Counted from the first letter of the stretch, positions 20,999-35,321 are shown. The stretch: DNA of 64,000 nucleotides from Nocardioides psychrotolerans (GCF_900113685.1 NZ_FOQG01000001.1:62001-126000); one strand, 5' to 3'. Notes: generated from the sequence alone by a model not told the origin. Translations and numbers: made by a program.

Positions 20999-21708
20999 GG
21001 CGCGGCTATGTCGCCCTGCTGCGCGGCCTGCGGCTGCTCCTGAGGGTGACCGGCCTGCTCGGACTGCTCGACCGGGCCGCGCGCCGCTGGCCCACGGCCC
21101 TGTGGGTCCGGTCGTGGTTCGCCGTCTACGACCTCGACGACCTGGTGGCGCTCGACCTGCCGTGGTGGACCTTCGAGGCCGTCGAGGCCGTCGAGGCCTT
21201 CCTGCGCGGGCGACCGGGCGCGACGGTCTTCGAGTGGGGCTCCGGCGCCTCCACGGTCTGGCTGGGGCGGCGCAGCGGGACCGTCCACAGCGTCGAGCAC
21301 GACGCCGACTGGGCGACCCGGATGACCCCGGTGCTCCCGCCGGGCGCCCACCTGCGGCTCGCACCCGCCGTACGCGTCGACGGACGGGCGACCTTCGGCT
21401 CTGCCAAGCCCGGCTTCGACCACCTCGACTTCACCGACTACGTCGCCGCGATCGACGACGTGCCGGGCCTGCTGGACCTGATCATCATCGACGGACGGGC
21501 CCGCGAACACTGTCTCGAGCGTGCGGTGCACCGGCTCTCCCCCGGCGGCCTGATCGTCCTGGACAACGTCGAGCGCGCCCGCTACCGCGAGGCCCTCGCC
21601 CGGCGCGACGACGTCGACGTGCGCTGGACCCGCGGACGGACCCCGACGCTGCCCTACCCGACCCGCACGGCCCTGGTGTCCCGGCGGGAAGCGCAGGTCG
21701 CCTCATGA
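20995..21708 (+). CDS. Class I SAM-dependent methyltransferase-like protein
   Basis: This 237-residue protein contains a class I methyltransferase fold. The SAM-binding motif I is VFEWGSGASTVWL, the acidic end of the second strand is SVEHD, and later strands carry LDLIIIDGRARE and GGLIVLDNVER. The N-terminal 60 residues include a short hydrophobic basic helix that may lie against the membrane. The GTG start at 20995 overlaps the upstream GT-C stop, and its stop overlaps the next gene (ATGA). In this operon it may methylate the glycan or lipid-linked sugar; that role rests only on context. Confidence 0.82.
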   Translation: MRRGYVALLRGLRLLLRVTGLLGLLDRAARRWPTALWVRSWFAVYDLDDLVALDLPWWTFEAVEAVEAFLRGRPGATVFEWGSGASTVWLGRRSGTVHSVEHDADWATRMTPVLPPGAHLRLAPAVRVDGRATFGSAKPGFDHLDFTDYVAAIDDVPGLLDLIIIDGRAREHCLERAVHRLSPGGLIVLDNVERARYREALARRDDVDVRWTRGRTPTLPYPTRTALVSRREAQVAS

Positions 21709-22631
21709 GGCCCTGGCTGCGGCGCCACGGCCTCGACGTGGCCCGGTGGGTCTTCCTCGCGCTGGTGCTGGTGGGCGCGTGGTGGAGCCTGCACGACCGT
21801 GGCGACGAGGTGATGGCCGCGGTCACGACGACCTCGCCCGTCGGGGTGGCGATCGCTGCGGTCCTCGTGCTCCTGGGCCTCCTGGCCACCAGCACGGCGT
21901 GGCTGCGCCTCCTCCAGGGCTTCGGGCACCGGCTGCCGGGCACCTCGGGACGAGCGGTGTTCTTCGTCGGCCAGCTCGGCAAGTACATCCCCGGGTCGGT
22001 CTGGTCGATGGGCGCCCATGCCCAGCTGGCCCGCAGCCACGACGTCCCGCGGCGGGTCACCGTCAGCACCTCGCTGGTGTTCCTGGCGCTCAACCTCGCG
22101 ACCTCGGGACTGGTCGTCGGCGCCGCTGTCCTCGCCGGCACCTGGGAGTCGGTGCTGCCCCGGTGGGCGGTGCTCGTGGGGGTCGGTGCCTGCCTGGTCG
22201 GGCTGACCCCGCCCGTGATCAACCGGGTGGGCAGCCTGTTGAGCCTAGGCGCCGGTGAGCTGCGCCTGCGCGGTCGCGACGTCGTGCTCCTGGTGGCGCT
22301 GATGGCCTTCACGTGGAGCTGCTACGCCGGGCTCATCGTCGCCGTCGCGCCCCAGCCCGACGCCGGCCTCTTCCCGTTGGCCGCCGGCGCGTTCGCCCTC
22401 GCCTACGCCGTGGGCGTGCTCGTCGTCGTCGCACCGGCGGGGGTCGGGGCCCGCGAGGTCACCCTGATCGCCCTGCTCGCGCCGGTCCTCGGGGTCGCCG
22501 GCGCCACCGGTGTCGCGCTGCTGACCCGGGTGCTGCACAGCGGGGGTGACCTGCTGCTCGCGCTGCTGGCCTGGCTGCACGACCGCCCACGCGGTGGGGT
22601 CCCTCGCAGGGACCTCACCGGGTCTGCTTGA
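21705..22631 (+). CDS. Lysylphosphatidylglycerol synthase TM-region/UPF0104-like membrane protein (flippase-like)
   Basis: This 308-residue integral membrane protein has about eight TM helices. It carries features of the UPF0104/AglD/MprF-N family, notably FFVGQLGKYIPGSVWSM and the late VVVAPAGVGAREVTLIALLAP. Relatives move or modify lipid-linked molecules, so a flippase role for the product of this operon is plausible. The ATG at 21705 overlaps the methyltransferase stop (ATGA). The last 17 bases overlap antisense with the end of the convergent SCO4848-family gene, leaving no room for a separate terminator. Confidence 0.82.
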   Translation: MRPWLRRHGLDVARWVFLALVLVGAWWSLHDRGDEVMAAVTTTSPVGVAIAAVLVLLGLLATSTAWLRLLQGFGHRLPGTSGRAVFFVGQLGKYIPGSVWSMGAHAQLARSHDVPRRVTVSTSLVFLALNLATSGLVVGAAVLAGTWESVLPRWAVLVGVGACLVGLTPPVINRVGSLLSLGAGELRLRGRDVVLLVALMAFTWSCYAGLIVAVAPQPDAGLFPLAAGAFALAYAVGVLVVVAPAGVGAREVTLIALLAPVLGVAGATGVALLTRVLHSGGDLLLALLAWLHDRPRGGVPRRDLTGSA

Positions 22632-22836
22632 AGGCCCTCCAGCCCCAGGAGCCGAGGAGCGCGGCGATGGCGATGTTGACCACGATCAGGATGGTGTGGG
22701 CGACCCAGTAGCCGGTGGCACGGTCCTCCCCCGACTCGTAGGCCGACCACAGGGTCCGGGCGAACTGCCCGAAGGTGATGACGTTCCAGGCCGCGACGGC
22801 GAGCAGCAGGACGGCGTGCTTGCGCTCGACCCTCAT
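22615..22836 (-). CDS. SCO4848-family two-TM membrane protein
   Basis: This 73-residue protein has two hydrophobic helices joined by an acidic loop and ends SWGWRAFKQTR. Layout and motifs (WNVITFGQFARTLW near TM1, a second helix after WVAHTIL) match the small SCO4848 family common in actinobacteria; its function is unknown. The ATG at 22836 overlaps the stop of the yihY-like gene, so the two are translationally coupled. Its 3' end overlaps the convergent flippase-like gene by 17 bases. Confidence 0.78.
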   Translation of the reverse strand: MRVERKHAVLLLAVAAWNVITFGQFARTLWSAYESGEDRATGYWVAHTILIVVNIAIAALLGSWGWRAFKQTR

Positions 22837-23915
22837 CGGTGGTCCTTCTTCCTCAGCACGGCGGTCACGGCGAGCATCGCCGCGGCGCCACCGACGAACG
22901 GTGCCTTCCAGGACCCCGCACCGGTCTGGACGGCCCCGGAGGCGCCTGAGGCGCGCGCTCCGGCGGTGACGGCCGGTAGGTCGGCCAGCGACGGCACCTG
23001 GGGGCCCTGCATCATGGCCGGCTCCTCGACCCTGGCCGCGCGGGCCTCGGGGGAGGTGTGGGCCCACGCGGCGGCGTAGAGCACGACCCGGGAGAAGTAG
23101 CTGATCCACACGACCAGGATCAGGGCGGTGCCGAAGGCCTGGAACGCGGGCTGGCCCCGCGTGGCGCTGAGCAGGCTCCCGGACAGCAGCTTGAGCAGCT
23201 CGAAGCCGACCGCACCCAGCAGCGCACCGGACACCAGCGAGCGGCGGGGCGTGTGGGGGTCGGCGAGCAGCCGGAAGAGCGCGAGGAACAGCACGGTGGA
23301 CGCCGCCAGACCGAAGGCGGTGCCGATGACCCACAGCAGGGGCTCGAGGGCGAGGCCGAGACCGACCCACTCCAGGATCTGCCCCGAGAAGCCGGAGACC
23401 AGACCCGAGATGCCGACGCTGAGGATCAGCGTCACGCCGACGGCCGCGAGGGTCATCAGGTCGCGCAGCTTGCCGACGACGAAGGTGGGCTGCTCGAAGG
23501 ACGGCATCTCGAAGGCGACGAGCAGGGCGTCGCGCATGCTCGAGAGCCAGCCCAGCCCGGCGTAGAGGACGCCCAGGAGACCGAAGCCGACGGCCGCGCC
23601 CGCCGCGTCCTCGATCTGCGACAGGGAGATCTGCCCCTCCTTGTTGCCGATCATCCCCGGGAAGACCTGGTCGATCGCCTCGATCGTCGAGACGCGCGCG
23701 TCGGGATAGAGGTAGGTGAGCCAGCCGATGACCGCGAACGAGAGGGCGAGGATCGGGAAGAAGGACAGGAAACCGAAGTAGGTGACGGCCCCGGCCTGCT
23801 GGCCGGACTTCACCGCGCCGTAGTGCTGCTGCATGCGCACGACGTGGTCGATCGCCGGACGCCGCTCTCGCAGCGCGGCGAGGCGTGCGGTGAGCCGTTG
23901 CTTGAAGGAGGCCAT
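22833..23915 (-). CDS. YihY/virulence factor BrkB family membrane protein
   Basis: This 360-residue protein has six TM helices in the conserved YihY core (about residues 35-285), including GAVTYFGFLSFFPILALSFAVIG, followed by a Pro/Ala-rich C-terminal tail with a last hydrophobic segment. The family is widespread and its role is unsettled; despite old names, it is not an RNase. The ATG at 23915 begins the conserved N-terminal helix, whereas the longer reading frame to 23987 has no family features. It is followed by the coupled SCO4848-family gene. Confidence 0.9.
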   Translation of the reverse strand: MASFKQRLTARLAALRERRPAIDHVVRMQQHYGAVKSGQQAGAVTYFGFLSFFPILALSFAVIGWLTYLYPDARVSTIEAIDQVFPGMIGNKEGQISLSQIEDAAGAAVGFGLLGVLYAGLGWLSSMRDALLVAFEMPSFEQPTFVVGKLRDLMTLAAVGVTLILSVGISGLVSGFSGQILEWVGLGLALEPLLWVIGTAFGLAASTVLFLALFRLLADPHTPRRSLVSGALLGAVGFELLKLLSGSLLSATRGQPAFQAFGTALILVVWISYFSRVVLYAAAWAHTSPEARAARVEEPAMMQGPQVPSLADLPAVTAGARASGASGAVQTGAGSWKAPFVGGAAAMLAVTAVLRKKDHR

Positions 23916-23922
23916 GCGGGGG

Positions 23923-24441
23923 TCAGTCTGCCGGTCGCAGCGGGAAGTCGCGGGTCTGCTGCCACCCCTGCTGCTCGTCGTGCACATAGAGGTGGAAGGA
24001 CGTCACGGGGAACTCGCACTCGAAGTCGGCGAGCTCGCCGAAGGCCTGGTCGAGGCGGTCGTCGTCGAGATGGTGGGCGATGGTGACGTGCGGGTGGTAA
24101 GGGAACCTCAGGTCGGTGCGCAGTGGTCCGCGGCGCACCGCGTTGGCGAGCTGCTCGCACTGGGAGATGCCCTCGACCAGGGTCACGAACACCACCGGGG
24201 AGACCGGACGGAAGGTCCCCGTGCCGCGCAGGTGGACGCAGAAGCTCTCCACCTGGTCGGCCACCCGCTCCAGGTGGGCCTCGATCTCCTCGACCGTGCC
24301 GTCGGCGATCTCCGAGGGCGGGACCAGGGTGATGTGGGTGGGGATCATCGTCGCGGTGGTGTCCCCGACGGCCGTCCGGTAGTCCTGCAGCTCCGTGGCC
24401 CAGGGCTCCGGGATGGCTACGGCCACTCCGATTGTCGGCAT
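23923..24441 (-). CDS. 2'-5' RNA ligase-family (2H phosphoesterase) protein
   Basis: This 172-residue cytoplasmic protein has the paired H-x-T/S-x motifs of the 2H phosphoesterase superfamily: HITL at about residues 36-39 and HVTI at about 118-121. Such proteins open 2',3'-cyclic phosphates or hydrolyse small cyclic nucleotides; the physiological substrate is unknown here. It lies between trpS and the yihY-like gene on the same strand with only about ten bases to trpS, so the three are probably co-transcribed. Confidence 0.88.
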   Translation of the reverse strand: MPTIGVAVAIPEPWATELQDYRTAVGDTTATMIPTHITLVPPSEIADGTVEEIEAHLERVADQVESFCVHLRGTGTFRPVSPVVFVTLVEGISQCEQLANAVRRGPLRTDLRFPYHPHVTIAHHLDDDRLDQAFGELADFECEFPVTSFHLYVHDEQQGWQQTRDFPLRPAD

Positions 24442-24451
24442 CGTGGCGACT

Positions 24452-26704
<2,253 letters not shown>

Positions 26705-26715
<11 letters not shown>

Positions 26716-27925
26716 CGGGCTCGCGCCGGTTGGAGCGCAGCTGCGCACGGGCCGAGACGACGAGCACCACGAAGCCGGCCACCGAGAGACCGACCCCGAC
26801 GAGGGCCGGCGCGCGATAGCCGTAGCCGGCCGCGATCACGAGACCACCCAGCCAGGCACCGAGCGCGTTGGCGACGTTGAGGGCCGCGTGGTTCATCGCA
26901 GCGCCGAGGGTCTGCGCGTCCCCCGCGACGTCCATCAGCCGCAGCTGGAGGTTGACGACCAGCACCGAGCCGAGCGTCGTGATGCCGAACGCCACCGGCA
27001 GCAGCAGCCAGCCGTGGGGCGCGGCGAAGAAGAACAGCACGAGGAGCACGCCCATGCCGACCGAGGAGCCCAGCAGGGACTTCATGATCGACCAGTCGGC
27101 GAGCTCGCCGGCGAGCCAGGTGCCGGCGACCATGCCGAGGCCGAAGACCAGCAGGAAGACGGGCACGGCACCGTCGCCGAGGCCACCGAGCTCGGTGACG
27201 GTCGGCGCGATGTAGGAGAAGACCGCGAACATGCCGCCGAAGCCGACGGCACCCACGAGCAGCGTCAGCCACACCTGCGGCTTGGAGAACGCCGCCAGCT
27301 CGCGACGGCCCGTCGCCTCGCTGTCGCCGGGCACCGAGGGCACGAACGCCAGGATCATCGCGACCGTCACCAGCGCGAGGACCGAGACCGCCCAGAACGC
27401 CGCGCGCCAGCCGAGGTGCTGGCCCAGCCACGTGGTCGCGGGCACGCCGAGGACGTTGGCGACCGAGAGGCCGAGCATGACCATGGCGACCGCGCGCCCC
27501 TTGCGCTCGGGCGGGGCGAGGCTGGCCGCGACCAGGGACGCGACCCCGAAGTAGGCCCCGTGCGGAAGGCCGTCGAAGAAGCGGGCGAGGGCGAGCAGCT
27601 CGAAGCTCGTCGCCAGCGCGCTCAGCGCGTTGAACACCGCGTACGCCGCCATGAGGGCCACCAGGAGGCCCCGGCGCGGCCACTTGGCGCCGAAGAACGC
27701 GAGGACCGGTGCACCCACGACGACGCCGAGCGCGTAGGCGGAGATGACGTGCCCGGCGGTGGGGATCGAGACGTCGACCCCGGTGGCGATCTCGCGGATC
27801 AGGCCCATCGTGACGAACTCGGTCGTGCCGATGGCGAAGCCGCCCATGGCCAGCGCCAGCACCGCCAGGGCGAAGTGTGGCGCCCGAGTGGGCGTGGGCG
27901 AGGTGGTCCCGAGGGTCGTCGACAT
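26705..27925 (-). CDS. MFS transporter, DHA1/AraJ-type efflux permease
   Basis: This 406-residue, 12-TM major facilitator resembles AraJ/YdhP-like arabinose or drug efflux permeases. The first helix carries ALAMGGFAIGTTEFVTMGL, a hallmark of this subgroup, and the loop after TM2 has the MFS A-motif region (FFGAKWPRRG). A central cytoplasmic loop separates two six-helix halves. GGAGG lies ten bases before the ATG at 27925; a GTG at 27931 is also possible. The substrate is not predictable. It is convergent with the GNAT gene. Confidence 0.88.
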
Positions 27926-28075
27926 CGTCACCCATCCTCCAACCGCCGAGACGCGTGCTCCTATTCCTCAGGGCAGAGCTGTCGACCGTGGTGACGTGCA
28001 GACGACTGCTGGCAGCCCGGGACCGCGGATCTGGACCCGGACCGCTGCCCTCGCTGGGCCGACCCGGCCAGCGGC

Positions 28076-28483
28076 TCAGCAGAGGTTGGCGAAGTCCTCG
28101 ACGGCGGTGTCGAGCTCGGCCTCGGCGTCGGCCACGGCCTGGTCGTCGACCGGTGTGCCATCGCGGGCCGCATCGGCCTGCTCGACGAGCTTGTCGAGAG
28201 CCTCGCGGGCCTCCGTGATCTTGCCGCCGGTCTCGCCGTCGACGCGACCCTCGAGCGCCTGCAACGTGTCGCGCAGGGCCGAGAGCTCACGTCGGGCGGC
28301 CTGCGGGTCGGCGTTGAGCTCCTCGACGGCCTGCTTGGCCTGGTCGCTGGCCTCCTCCATCGCCGTGCGCGCCACGGAACAGGCCGCGTCGCTGGCGGTG
28401 TCGCGGGCGAGGTCCTCCACGTCGGAGCAGCCGACGAGGGTGAGGGACAACAGCAGGGCGGTGGAGACGGCGAGGCTCTTCAT
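28076..28483 (-). CDS. Small helical lipoprotein
   Basis: This 135-residue protein begins with a lipoprotein signal peptide with lipobox LVGC (Cys at about residue 19). The mature part is almost all charged amphipathic helix, with heptad-like spacing (EEASDQAKQAVEELNADPQA, LRDTLQALEGRV). Three further Cys residues, including one at the extreme C terminus, could form disulfides outside the membrane. No family is recognised. It lies just downstream of icd on the same strand but behind a strong hairpin, so it is probably expressed from its own promoter. Confidence 0.78.
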   Translation of the reverse strand: MKSLAVSTALLLSLTLVGCSDVEDLARDTASDAACSVARTAMEEASDQAKQAVEELNADPQAARRELSALRDTLQALEGRVDGETGGKITEAREALDKLVEQADAARDGTPVDDQAVADAEAELDTAVEDFANLC

Positions 28484-28495
28484 GGGGGCACGCTA

Positions 28496-28546
28496 GCCGA
28501 GTCGGCGCAATGTGACAGTGCGGCTGCGACATCGCGCCGACTCGGC
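28496..28546 (-). terminator. Hairpin terminator downstream of icd
   Basis: A perfect 13-base inverted repeat (GCCGAGTCGGCGC paired with GCGCCGACTCGGC) around a 25-base loop lies 15 bases after the isocitrate dehydrogenase stop on the minus strand and before the lipoprotein start. It should end the icd transcript. Confidence 0.75.
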
Positions 28547-28560
28547 GACGGCGGTGAGGC

Positions 28561-30836
<2,276 letters not shown>

Positions 30837-31019
30837 ATACCTGACCATGGTGTCCAGGTCCGACCCGGCCAGCCTCGCACCCCGGGCCGCGGTGCGGCAA
30901 CGGAGCCTACGACGGTCGACCGCGGCGCATCGTCGCGTCCTCCCGCGGGAGGCTCCGCCGGGTCTAGAGTGCTCGCGTCTCGAGGTTTCGACCCACTCGT
31001 CCCAGGGGAAGGCACGCCC

Positions 31020-32102
31020 ATGACTGAAACTCCCACCCCACCCACCTCGGCCCAGAAGTTCAGCGCCGAGGTGATCGGCACCTTCGTCCTGGTGCTCTTC
31101 GGCTGCGGCACCGCGGTCTTCACCGGTGTCGACCTGGTCGCCACCGGTCTCGCCTTCGGCCTCGCCGTGATGCTCATGGCCTACGCCGTGGGCCGCGTCT
31201 CGGGCGGGCACTTCAACCCCGCAGTCACCCTGGGCGCCATCGTCGGTGGCCGGCTGCCGTGGAGCCAGGCCGGCCTCTACATGGGGGCCCAGGTCCTCGG
31301 CGGTCTGCTGGGCGGCGGCGTCCTGCTCGTCCTGCTCCTGGGCGTCGACGGGTTCTCCGCCTTCGACGACTCCATCGGCGCCAACGGGTGGGGCGACGAC
31401 GGCACCGGCTACGCCCTCTGGGCGGCCCTGCTCATCGAGCTCGTCCTCACCGCCATCTTCGTCTTCGTCATCCTCGCCGTCACCGACGAGCGCAACGAGC
31501 ACCCCGCCATGGCCCCGCTGGTCATCGGCCTGACGCTGACCGTCATCCACTTCGTCGCGATCAACGCCACGGGCACCTCGGTCAACCCGGCCCGTTCGAT
31601 CGGCGCCGCCGCCTTCAGCGGTTCCGACTCGCTCATCCAGGTCTGGGTGTTCATCCTGGCGCCGCTCCTCGGCGGTCTCGCCGGCGGCTTCCTCTACCCC
31701 GCGGTCTTCGGTCGCGCCACCGACCCGGTGCCCGGCTCGGGCTTCAGCTTCGGCGCGCGTCCGGCCGCGGCGGCCGTGCCCGGCTATGGCATGCCCGACC
31801 AGTACCAGCAGCAGTGGAACCAGCAGAACCCTGCCTACCCGGCCGCCACCCAGGCGCCGGTCACCCAGGCGCCCGTCACCCAGGCCTCGACGCCCACGCC
31901 CATGGCCCAGCAGGCGGCCCAGCAGGGCGGCCAACAGGGCGGCCAACAGGGGTGGGGCGAGCAGCCGATCATCCAGGACGGCTGGCAGTGGGACCCGCAG
32001 GCGCAGCAGTGGATCCCGGCCCAGCAGCAGGCCCCCCAGGCCCAGTGGCCGACCGACCAGGGCGGCGGCCAGACCCAAATCCGGCCACCCGAAGGGCACT
32101 AG
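31020..32102 (+). CDS. MIP-family aquaporin/glycerol facilitator with a long Gln-rich C-terminal tail
   Basis: This 360-residue protein forms a water or small-solute channel. The N-terminal roughly 235 residues have six TM helices and the two pore boxes HFNPAVTLG and SVNPARSIG. The following 120 residues are an unusual low-complexity tail rich in Gln, Pro and Ala, with short internal repeats (QAPVTQAPVTQA, QQGGQQGGQQG) and a DGWQWDPQAQQWIP stretch. That stretch recalls the GW-x-DP motif found at the ends of many actinobacterial membrane proteins. AGGGGAAGG lies upstream of the ATG at 31020. The gene is divergent from icd and convergent with a lipoprotein gene four bases away. Confidence 0.88.
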   Translation: MTETPTPPTSAQKFSAEVIGTFVLVLFGCGTAVFTGVDLVATGLAFGLAVMLMAYAVGRVSGGHFNPAVTLGAIVGGRLPWSQAGLYMGAQVLGGLLGGGVLLVLLLGVDGFSAFDDSIGANGWGDDGTGYALWAALLIELVLTAIFVFVILAVTDERNEHPAMAPLVIGLTLTVIHFVAINATGTSVNPARSIGAAAFSGSDSLIQVWVFILAPLLGGLAGGFLYPAVFGRATDPVPGSGFSFGARPAAAAVPGYGMPDQYQQQWNQQNPAYPAATQAPVTQAPVTQASTPTPMAQQAAQQGGQQGGQQGWGEQPIIQDGWQWDPQAQQWIPAQQQAPQAQWPTDQGGGQTQIRPPEGH

Positions 32103-32106
32103 CGCA

Positions 32107-32853
32107 TCAGTCGTCGGCCTCGATCGTCGTGGCCGACAGCTCGAGCGTCTCCTCGGAGGCGCCGGTCAGGGTCTCTCGGTGGACCAGGCCGGCGCCTCGT
32201 GCGTAGAAGCCCCGCTGCACCAGGCCGTCCGGGGTGCTCACGTCGATCACGACCATGTCCTCGAGCTCCCCGAGCACGGTGTCCGCGGTCCCGTCCAGGG
32301 CCGCGACCTCGGCGGTGGGGCCTTCACTGCCCGGGACGAGCGCCTCGCGGTAGCCGTCGCCGACCCGCGGCGTCGCGAGCATCGCGATGCCGGCCTCGGC
32401 GCCGTCCTCACCGACCTGCCAACGTCCCTCGCGACCGAGCCACCACACGTTGCCGCGGGTGTCCTGGGCGTAGTAGTCGGTCCTCGGCGTCGTGCTCCAG
32501 CCTTCGACGTTGACCTCGCCCGGCTCGGGGGCGGTGAAGGTCGCGACGGTCTGCACGGCGATGGCGCTGACCCCGGCGATGGTGACCGGGTCGTCGGCCA
32601 CGGTCACGACGACCCCTCCACCAGCGCCGCCGGTCACCGCGTAGGCCCAGCTGGACCCGGGGGTCAGCGGCAGCCACGGGTTGTCGATCCCGTCGACGTA
32701 GTCGGCCGGGTCCGGGCTCGGCGTCGGCACCGTCAGCTCGTCCACCCCGGAGGGCGGGCTCGGATCCGAGGCGGTGCCGCACCCCGCACCCAGGGTGAGC
32801 AGGGCGACCGCCGCGACCGCTCGTCGTACGACGTCGGGAGCATGGTGGGTCAT
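32107..32853 (-). CDS. Putative lipoprotein
   Basis: This 248-residue protein carries a signal peptide with two basic residues, a hydrophobic core and the lipobox LGAGC (Cys near residue 25). A Pro/Ser/Asp linker follows, as is common for surface lipoproteins. The mature part is beta-rich: it begins IDNPWLPLTPGSSWAYAV and contains VWWLGREGRWQVGEDG and FYARGAGLVHRETLTG. This pattern occurs in secreted proteins of unknown function from many actinobacteria. The ATG at 32853 gives a normal signal peptide; the longer frame does not. Confidence 0.75.
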   Translation of the reverse strand: MTHHAPDVVRRAVAAVALLTLGAGCGTASDPSPPSGVDELTVPTPSPDPADYVDGIDNPWLPLTPGSSWAYAVTGGAGGGVVVTVADDPVTIAGVSAIAVQTVATFTAPEPGEVNVEGWSTTPRTDYYAQDTRGNVWWLGREGRWQVGEDGAEAGIAMLATPRVGDGYREALVPGSEGPTAEVAALDGTADTVLGELEDMVVIDVSTPDGLVQRGFYARGAGLVHRETLTGASEETLELSATTIEADD

Positions 32854-32946
32854 GACGTCATCGTCTCCCACGCCCGCGACCCCGCTCACCCGGGGCGTCG
32901 GCGCGCTGCTAGCGTCGCCCGGAGATCGATCCACCGACCCGTCACG

Positions 32947-32973
32947 CCCGTCATGCCCGTCATGCCCGTCATG
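32947..32973. repeat. Three tandem copies of a 9-base unit upstream of mdh
   Basis: CCCGTCATG is repeated three times exactly, ending about 16 bases before the malate dehydrogenase start. Imperfect extra units extend on each side. It sits in the probable 5' leader, just before the Shine-Dalgarno GAGGAG, so copy number could affect translation; this is speculative. Confidence 0.75.
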
Positions 32974-32988
32974 CCCTGAGGAGTCCTC

Positions 32989-33975
<987 letters not shown>

Positions 33976-33995
33976 GCGTCGACCCGCTCGACCTA

Positions 33996-34034
33996 CGACG
34001 ACCCGCTCCGAGCCTGGCTCGGGGCGGGTCGTCG
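33996..34034 (+). terminator. Hairpin terminator downstream of mdh
   Basis: An inverted repeat pairs CGACGACCCGC with GCGGGTCGTCG (11 bases) and, inside one mismatch, CCGAGCC with GGCTCGG (7 bases). It begins 21 bases after the mdh stop and faces the convergent DUF3017-folD genes, so it may serve both directions. Confidence 0.8.
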
Positions 34035-34113
34035 GCGTCGGTGGGGGTGGGTTGGGGGTGGTGGGGGCCCGGGAAGCGATGCCGCTCGACCGGCGAGACC
34101 GGGCCGCCTGGTC

Positions 34114-34476
34114 TCAGAGCGGCTGGTCGGGGATCGTCTCGACGAGGAACAGCAGCAACCCGCCTACCCCCGCGAGGAGGCCGACGTCGACGAGCCGGTG
34201 GCGCACGGCGAGCATGCCGGCGTCACGCTGCGGAAGGACGAGCCGCAGGGTGGCCGCCGCGAGCAGAGCGGAGGCGAGCCACCGGATGCCCAGGCGCCAG
34301 TTGCCCCCCAGGACGATCGCGAAGCCGACCGACGTGGTGATCAGCACCCCGAGGTAGCACGCGCCGCCGATGGTCGAGGGATAGCGGCGCTCGACGGGCG
34401 CCGGCTCCGCCTCGGGCACACCCTCCTCGACCGGCTCCTCGGGGAACCGGTCCGCCGGGAGCGCGCCCTCGGTCAC
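34114..34476 (-). CDS. DUF3017-like small membrane protein
   Basis: This 120-residue protein has a charged N-terminal tail (about 35 residues, Pro/Glu-rich) and three hydrophobic helices. The type of protein, its position directly behind folD and its proximity to mdh match the DUF3017 family of actinobacteria, which has no known function. The GTG at 34476 overlaps the folD stop by four bases (GTGA), which fixes the start and implies translational coupling. Confidence 0.75.
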   Translation of the reverse strand: MTEGALPADRFPEEPVEEGVPEAEPAPVERRYPSTIGGACYLGVLITTSVGFAIVLGGNWRLGIRWLASALLAAATLRLVLPQRDAGMLAVRHRLVDVGLLAGVGGLLLFLVETIPDQPL

Positions 34477-35321
34477 AGCCCCAGGGACCGCTCTGCGGAG
34501 GCGACGATGTTGGAGAGCAGCATCGCGCGGGTCATGGGTCCGACCCCACCGGGGTTGGGCGAGACCCAGCCGGCGACGTCCCACACATCGGCTGCGACGT
34601 CACCGGCGATCTTGTTGTCGACGCGAGAGACGCCGACGTCGAGGACGGCCGCGCCGGGCTTGACCATCGCGGCCCTGATGATGCCGGGCACGCCGGCTGC
34701 GGCCACGACCACGTCGGCGGTGCGCACGTGGGCCGCCAGGTCGCGAGTCCCGGTGTGGCACAGGGTGGTGGTGGCGTTCTCGGATCGCCGCGTGAGCAGC
34801 AGCCCCAGTGGCCGACCGACGGTGAGCCCACGCCCCACGACGACCACCTCGGCCCCGTTGAGCTCGACACCGTGGCGACGCAGGAGCTCGATGCAGCCGA
34901 TCGGGGTGCAGGGCAGCGGGCCCTGCTCCCCCAGCACCAGCTTGCCGAGGTTGGTCGGGTGCAGACCGTCGACGTCCTTGTCGGGGTCGACGCGCGAGAG
35001 CAGGGCGAACTCGTCGAGCCCGGTGGGCTGCTGGACCAGGAAGCCGGTGCAGGCCGGGTCTGCATTGAGCTCGTCGATCACCGCTTCCACCTCGGCCTGG
35101 GTTGCGGTGGCGGGCAGGTCGCGGCGGATCGACTCGATGCCGATCTCGGCGCAGTCCTTGTGCTTGGCGCCGACATACCAGTGGGAGCCCGGGTCGTTGC
35201 CCACGAGCACCGTGCCGAGCCCCGGGAAGACGCCGTGCTCGTTGAGCACGCGGACGCGTGCGGTGAGCTCGGCCTTGATCACCTTGAGGGTGGCCGAGCC
35301 GTCCAGTCGCTGTGCGGTCAT
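34473..35321 (-). CDS. folD: Bifunctional methylenetetrahydrofolate dehydrogenase/methenyltetrahydrofolate cyclohydrolase
   Basis: FolD converts 5,10-methylene-THF to 10-formyl-THF, the one-carbon donor that the nearby PurN and PurH consume. The 282-residue protein has the catalytic-loop [18 protein letters not shown] with the key Tyr and Lys, the folate-binding [28 protein letters not shown] for NADP binding, and the C-terminal [13 protein letters not shown]. The typical QLPLP tract is replaced by QQPTG, a small variation. The ATG at 35321 begins the family N terminus. It lies about 130 bases downstream of purH and is coupled to the DUF3017 gene. Confidence 0.95.
   Translation of the reverse strand: MTAQRLDGSATLKVIKAELTARVRVLNEHGVFPGLGTVLVGNDPGSHWYVGAKHKDCAEIGIESIRRDLPATATQAEVEAVIDELNADPACTGFLVQQPTGLDEFALLSRVDPDKDVDGLHPTNLGKLVLGEQGPLPCTPIGCIELLRRHGVELNGAEVVVVGRGLTVGRPLGLLLTRRSENATTTLCHTGTRDLAAHVRTADVVVAAAGVPGIIRAAMVKPGAAVLDVGVSRVDNKIAGDVAADVWDVAGWVSPNPGGVGPMTRAMLLSNIVASAERSLGL

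Noticed and set aside
27932..28075. A coding frame between the MFS and lipoprotein genes
   Set aside because: Frames here are extensions of antisense shadows with no start signals; the 144 bases look like ordinary intergenic sequence.
32947..32973. CRISPR-like repeats upstream of mdh
   Set aside because: The units are nine bases, directly abutting and without spacers; no cas genes are present. No CRISPR array was seen anywhere in the window.
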